A stretch of 7,707 nucleotides of DNA from JAGQUL01 sp039811765 (GTDB lineage: Bacteria; Actinomycetota; Thermoleophilia; Gaiellales; SKUG01): assembly GCA_039811765.1 (NCBI GenBank), contig JBDHZF010000116.1:1-7707 (forward strand). The letters run 5' to 3'. The notes under the pieces were generated by a model. The model made no database searches and was not told where the DNA came from. It saw nothing but the letters and a program-made list of their open reading frames with translations. Within the stretch, counting starts at the first letter, position 1, and every line of letters begins with the position of its first letter. Below, one piece after another: positions 5,272 through 7,707 of the stretch. The position numbers and the translations under genes are program-made.

Positions 5272-6540
5272 ACCATCACGGGCGATACCTTCCAGGCCCC
5301 CTATCGCGCCGATGCCGCGCAGCACTTCGTCGAGGCGATCGCGGCATCGACGCTACCTGCCGCGCAGAGCGTCCGGGACGGATTGCGCCCGACGACGTGG
5401 CGCGCGGCCCTCGAGCTCGCAGCAACCAGGGGTTCCGCGGTTGCCCCGCTGGCGGTCGTCCTCGACGAGTATCCGTACCTGCACGATTTCGACGACGGTG
5501 TGGACGCCGACCTGCAAGCGGTCTGGGACTCCCGTCTCGAGCGACTACCGGTGCTGTTCGTGTGCATCGGCTCCAATCAGGCGATGATGCAGCACCTGCT
5601 CCAGCACGATCGACCGCTGCACGGTCGACCGACGATGCAGCTGCGGGTCGACCCACTGTCGCCGCTGGACGTCGGCGAGCTGCTCCAACTCGATGCTCGC
5701 GACGCGCTCGACGCGTACCTCGTCGTCGGCGGCTTCCCGGCAGTCGCGCGCGAGTGGCGAGCCGGGGCGTCCATGCGCTCGTTCCTCAACCGAGAGCTGT
5801 CGAGCTCTTCGACCCCGCTTGTGACGAACGGAGAGCGGATCCTGAACGCCGAGCTGAGTGGGGAGCTGAATGCCCGGGCCGTGCGCGAAGCGATCGGGCT
5901 CGGCGAACGAACGTTCACGAAGATCGGCGAACGCAGCGGCGTGGTCAAGGCCACGCTCGAACGCTCGCTCAAAGCGCTCGGTGAGAAAGGGCTGGTGACG
6001 CGCCGCACGCCGCTCTCGATCCCTGCAGGCACGACCGAGGCGCGCTACCAGATCGTCGATCCCCACCTGCGTTTCTGGCTGCGATTCATCGGACCGCACC
6101 TCGCCGAGCTGGAGCGCGGCCGCAGCGACCTCGTCATCGCGAGGATCCTCGATGACTGGAGCGACTTTCGTGGTCCGTCGATCGAACCGATCGTGCGCGA
6201 AGCCATCACGCGGATGCTGCCTCGCCCGCAGTACGGCGCAGCTCGTGATGTCGGTGGTTACTGGACCCGCAACAACAATCCCGAGATCGACCTGGTGGGC
6301 GCAGACTCGGTCACGAATCCGAGTCGCCTCCCATTTCTGGGCTCGATCAAGTGGCGGGAGAAGAAACCGTTCTCTACTGCCGATGCCGCAGCACTCCAGC
6401 GACATCGAACCCAGCTTCCGGGCGCGGCAGACGACGCGATCCTCGTGGGCGTGTCACGAACCGGGTTCGACACCGCTGCCCTCGACGTCCAGCTCGGTCC
6501 AACCGACGTCGTCGCCGCCTTCGCCCGGCGATCACCGTGA
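5263..6540 (+). CDS. AAA+ ATPase with DUF234 nuclease-like domain, N-terminal P-loop missing
   Basis: 425 residues of the prokaryotic COG1672-type ATPase family (archaeal-ATPase/DUF234). Recognisable parts, in order, are the Walker B strand LAVVLDEYPYL (63-73, Asp68/Glu69), a sensor-like VCIGSN (100-105), the lid motif YLVVGGFP, a winged-helix region (about 205-265), YQIVDPHLRFWLRF opening DUF234, and a PD-(D/E)xK-like core with Asp343 in PEIDLVG and Lys363 in GSIKW. Ser361 stands where many nucleases have Glu. The family normally starts with an FVGR segment and a GRRRVGKT P-loop, about 40-60 residues, which are absent here; the frame is closed by TGA at 5206-5208 with no P-loop codons after it and no other start. 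The gene is therefore probably N-terminally truncated and ATPase-dead, though 425 codons remain open. The ribosome binding site is weak. Relatives occur as solitary or mobile genes. Confidence 0.8.
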   Translation: MHETITGDTFQAPYRADAAQHFVEAIAASTLPAAQSVRDGLRPTTWRAALELAATRGSAVAPLAVVLDEYPYLHDFDDGVDADLQAVWDSRLERLPVLFVCIGSNQAMMQHLLQHDRPLHGRPTMQLRVDPLSPLDVGELLQLDARDALDAYLVVGGFPAVAREWRAGASMRSFLNRELSSSSTPLVTNGERILNAELSGELNARAVREAIGLGERTFTKIGERSGVVKATLERSLKALGEKGLVTRRTPLSIPAGTTEARYQIVDPHLRFWLRFIGPHLAELERGRSDLVIARILDDWSDFRGPSIEPIVREAITRMLPRPQYGAARDVGGYWTRNNNPEIDLVGADSVTNPSRLPFLGSIKWREKKPFSTADAAALQRHRTQLPGAADDAILVGVSRTGFDTAALDVQLGPTDVVAAFARRSP

Positions 6541-6592
6541 AACGCCGCCCCGCGCGCACTCGACGTACGGGCGGACGAAACGGACGGGCAGC

Positions 6593-7117
6593 ATGAGCTT
6601 TTTGATGAAGGTGGGCCTCGTGGTCGGCGGCGCCGTGGCAGTTGGCGCGCTTGCGACCGCGGGCGGAATCGCCGCTACGCGAGGATCGAAATCGCAGACT
6701 CCAGACGAGTGGGCGGACATGATCCTGCGACGTCACGATCACGACACGGACGGCTTCGTCGACCTCTCCACCACGTGGGAACGATTCGGCTACACAGAGC
6801 GCAATCCGTTCGCGCAGCTGCTTGGCCGAGTGAGCAACGAGGAGCTTCCCGCGCTCGTTGGCGTACAGCAGTTGGTCAAGAAGAGCAAGGTCCAGCACAA
6901 GGATCTCGCGCGCTACGCGCAGACCAAGCTCGATGCAAACCACGACGGCATGATCGCGCCCGCGGAGCGTCTCGCGATCGTTCCTCGCAATTTCCCGGTC
7001 GTCGAGGAGAACACCTGGGGCAGCTTCGGCCCGGTCGATCGCGGCAAGATCGAGTTCAAGTACGGCGATCGGGTCGACGCATGGGTCGACGGCATCAAGA
7101 AGAAGCGCTTCAGCTAA
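6593..7117 (+). CDS. Membrane-anchored EF-hand (calcium-binding) protein
   Basis: 174 residues. An N-terminal hydrophobic, glycine/alanine-rich segment (7-29, followed by TRGSKS) looks like a signal anchor or uncleaved signal peptide, so the rest would lie outside the membrane. Two EF-hand loops follow. Loop 2, DANHDGMIAPAE (114-125), is canonical, with Asp1, Asn3, Asp5, Gly6, Ile8 and Glu12. Loop 1, DHDTDGFVDLST (49-60), has the first half right but Thr instead of Glu/Asp at position 12, so it probably binds calcium weakly. The C-terminal 50 residues are rich in charged and aromatic residues and end KKKRFS. The frame is open far upstream (to 6152), but only antiparallel to or overlapping the ATPase. 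The ATG at 6593 begins directly at the hydrophobic segment, preceded by a weak GGACGGG. It follows the ATPase by 52 bp and ends three bases from the convergent lipoprotein. Its physiological role is unknown. Confidence 0.75.
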   Translation: MSFLMKVGLVVGGAVAVGALATAGGIAATRGSKSQTPDEWADMILRRHDHDTDGFVDLSTTWERFGYTERNPFAQLLGRVSNEELPALVGVQQLVKKSKVQHKDLARYAQTKLDANHDGMIAPAERLAIVPRNFPVVEENTWGSFGPVDRGKIEFKYGDRVDAWVDGIKKKRFS

Positions 7118-7120
7118 CGG

Positions 7121-7582
7121 TCAGCCTCCGCACGCGACCTGCGCGCTCCTCGTCGCGACGCCGCCAACGCTGTCAACGCCGGGCGCGCCATCCACCGCAT
7201 CGCCAACGCGCGTCAACGCGTCAGTCGAATCGACCTCGACTGACAAGGATGCCGGAAATGGATTGCCGGGAAGGTTCGCCATCACTCCAGGACTGTCGGC
7301 GAACAGCTTCTTTGCCCGCTCCAACGCCTCCGCCTTGCCGACATATCTCGCCGACACGACTCCGTCCACGCCCCGCACGACCCGCGTGACGCGATCCACC
7401 TGCGCCGCGCTTGCATTCTCCGTGAGATACACCTTGACGGTCGATGCGCGCCCCGACGATTGATCGCACGTTTCGGGATCGGACGGGCGAGTAGGTGCGA
7501 GCACCACCAGCGGCCATGAACACCCACCGGCGACCAGCACTACGACCGCCGCGAGAACCAACCGCGACAACTTCGACGTCAC
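7121..7582 (-). CDS. Lipoprotein with FtsX-extracellular-domain-like domain
   Basis: 153 residues from a GTG start. Residues 1-21 form a lipoprotein signal (VTSKLSRLVLAAVVVLVAGG then Cys21), so the protein is likely lipid-anchored outside the cell membrane. After a linker, residues 47-118 match the extracellular domain of the division protein FtsX: KVYLTENASAAQVDRV, the YVGKAEALERAKKLFADSP helix region, and NPFPASLSVEV. None of FtsX's four transmembrane segments is present, so this is a free-standing, lipidated version of that domain. Cys39 and Cys151 could form a disulfide. The GTG overlaps the gatA stop (GTGA), implying coupled translation. An in-frame ATG at 7645 would place the signal peptide internally and overlap gatA by 67 bp, so I rejected it. 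In FtsX this domain activates cell-wall hydrolases; whether this protein does so is speculation. Confidence 0.8.
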   Translation of the reverse strand: MTSKLSRLVLAAVVVLVAGGCSWPLVVLAPTRPSDPETCDQSSGRASTVKVYLTENASAAQVDRVTRVVRGVDGVVSARYVGKAEALERAKKLFADSPGVMANLPGNPFPASLSVEVDSTDALTRVGDAVDGAPGVDSVGGVATRSAQVACGG

Positions 7583-7707
7583 GCCAGCGCCGCCCGCAGC
7601 CGCGCAGGCACCGTGTCGAACGCGAACGCCTGTTCGAGCGCCCATGCCGCGCTCAGGATCCGGTTCTCGCTGAATGCCGGGCCGATCAGCTGGAAGCCCA
7701 CCGGCAA
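7579..7707 (-). CDS. gatA: Asp/Glu-tRNA amidotransferase subunit A, C-terminal 42 codons
   Basis: The last 42 residues of the amidase subunit that releases ammonia from glutamine or asparagine for GatB. LPVGFQLIGPAFSENRIL and then AAWALEQAF is the characteristic GatA C-terminus (the LPVGxQxIGxxFxE motif of the amidase-signature family). The catalytic Ser-cisSer-Lys residues lie beyond the right edge. Other amidase-signature enzymes end similarly, but gatB on the same strand nearby makes GatA the best call. The TGA overlaps the GTG of the FtsX-like lipoprotein. Confidence 0.88.
   Translation of the reverse strand: MPVGFQLIGPAFSENRILSAAWALEQAFAFDTVPARLRAALA

Noticed and set aside
4394..5587. 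397-codon plus-strand frame that bridges the secreted-protein gene and the ATPase start; considered as the missing ATPase N-terminus
   Set aside because: It is in a different frame from the ATPase, encodes no P-loop, and is antisense to the secreted protein for most of its length.
5545..6405. 286-codon minus-strand frame inside the ATPase
   Set aside because: Antisense to recognisable ATPase/DUF234 motifs; Arg-rich shadow.
6152..6592. N-terminal extension of the EF-hand protein from an ATG at 6152
   Set aside because: It lies in another frame inside the ATPase gene; the extension is Ser/Arg-rich and would put the hydrophobic anchor in mid-protein.
1..7707. CRISPR array, tRNA/rRNA genes, integrase or transposase
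   Set aside because: No regularly spaced direct repeats, no tRNA cloverleaf or rRNA stretch, and no recombinase motifs were seen by eye on either strand.

Overview
The window is high-GC, gene-dense bacterial DNA, most likely from an actinobacterium of the Thermoleophilia (Solirubrobacterales/Gaiellales-like). The reasons are the GC-rich third codon positions, a SerA whose sequence runs on past the catalytic core, two TANNNT -10 boxes placed exactly six bases before an ATG (leaderless transcription), and a secreted protein built of 'NGSVTGADL'-type five-residue repeats with a CPG...APGxxC tail, a style I associate with that class. The lineage is an inference; there is no rRNA or other marker here.

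Layout. (1) Positions 1-2237, minus strand: an amino acid biosynthesis pair. A class V PLP aminotransferase runs into serA (D-3-phosphoglycerate dehydrogenase, cut by the left edge) with an ATGA stop/start overlap. Together they would carry out the first two steps of serine synthesis. A leaderless-type promoter sits immediately before the aminotransferase. (2) 2375-2662, plus strand: a 95-residue protein with two hydrophobic segments and no recognised family, divergent from the aminotransferase and stop-to-stop with gatB. (3) 2663-4141, minus: gatB, subunit B of the tRNA-dependent amidotransferase, with a strong Shine-Dalgarno. (4) 4142-7120: a run of unrelated accessory genes of mixed strand: a 24-codon hydrophobic micro-ORF (+), a secreted repeat protein (-), a DUF234-type AAA+ ATPase that has lost its P-loop (+), and a membrane-anchored EF-hand protein (+). 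(5) 7121-7707, minus: a small lipoprotein with an FtsX-extracellular-domain-like fold, overlapping by GTGA the stop codon of gatA, whose last 42 codons end the window.

The GatCAB genes, normally adjacent, are therefore split: gatA and gatB lie on the same strand but about 3.4 kb apart, with the accessory genes between them. The points most worth a second look are the lipoprotein translationally coupled to gatA, the ATPase without a P-loop, the 39-bp palindrome in front of it, and the strict five-residue hydrophobic periodicity of the secreted protein. I see no CRISPR array, tRNA, rRNA, transposase or integrase, and no gene-free stretch above 300 bases. None of this amounts to a proven new system.
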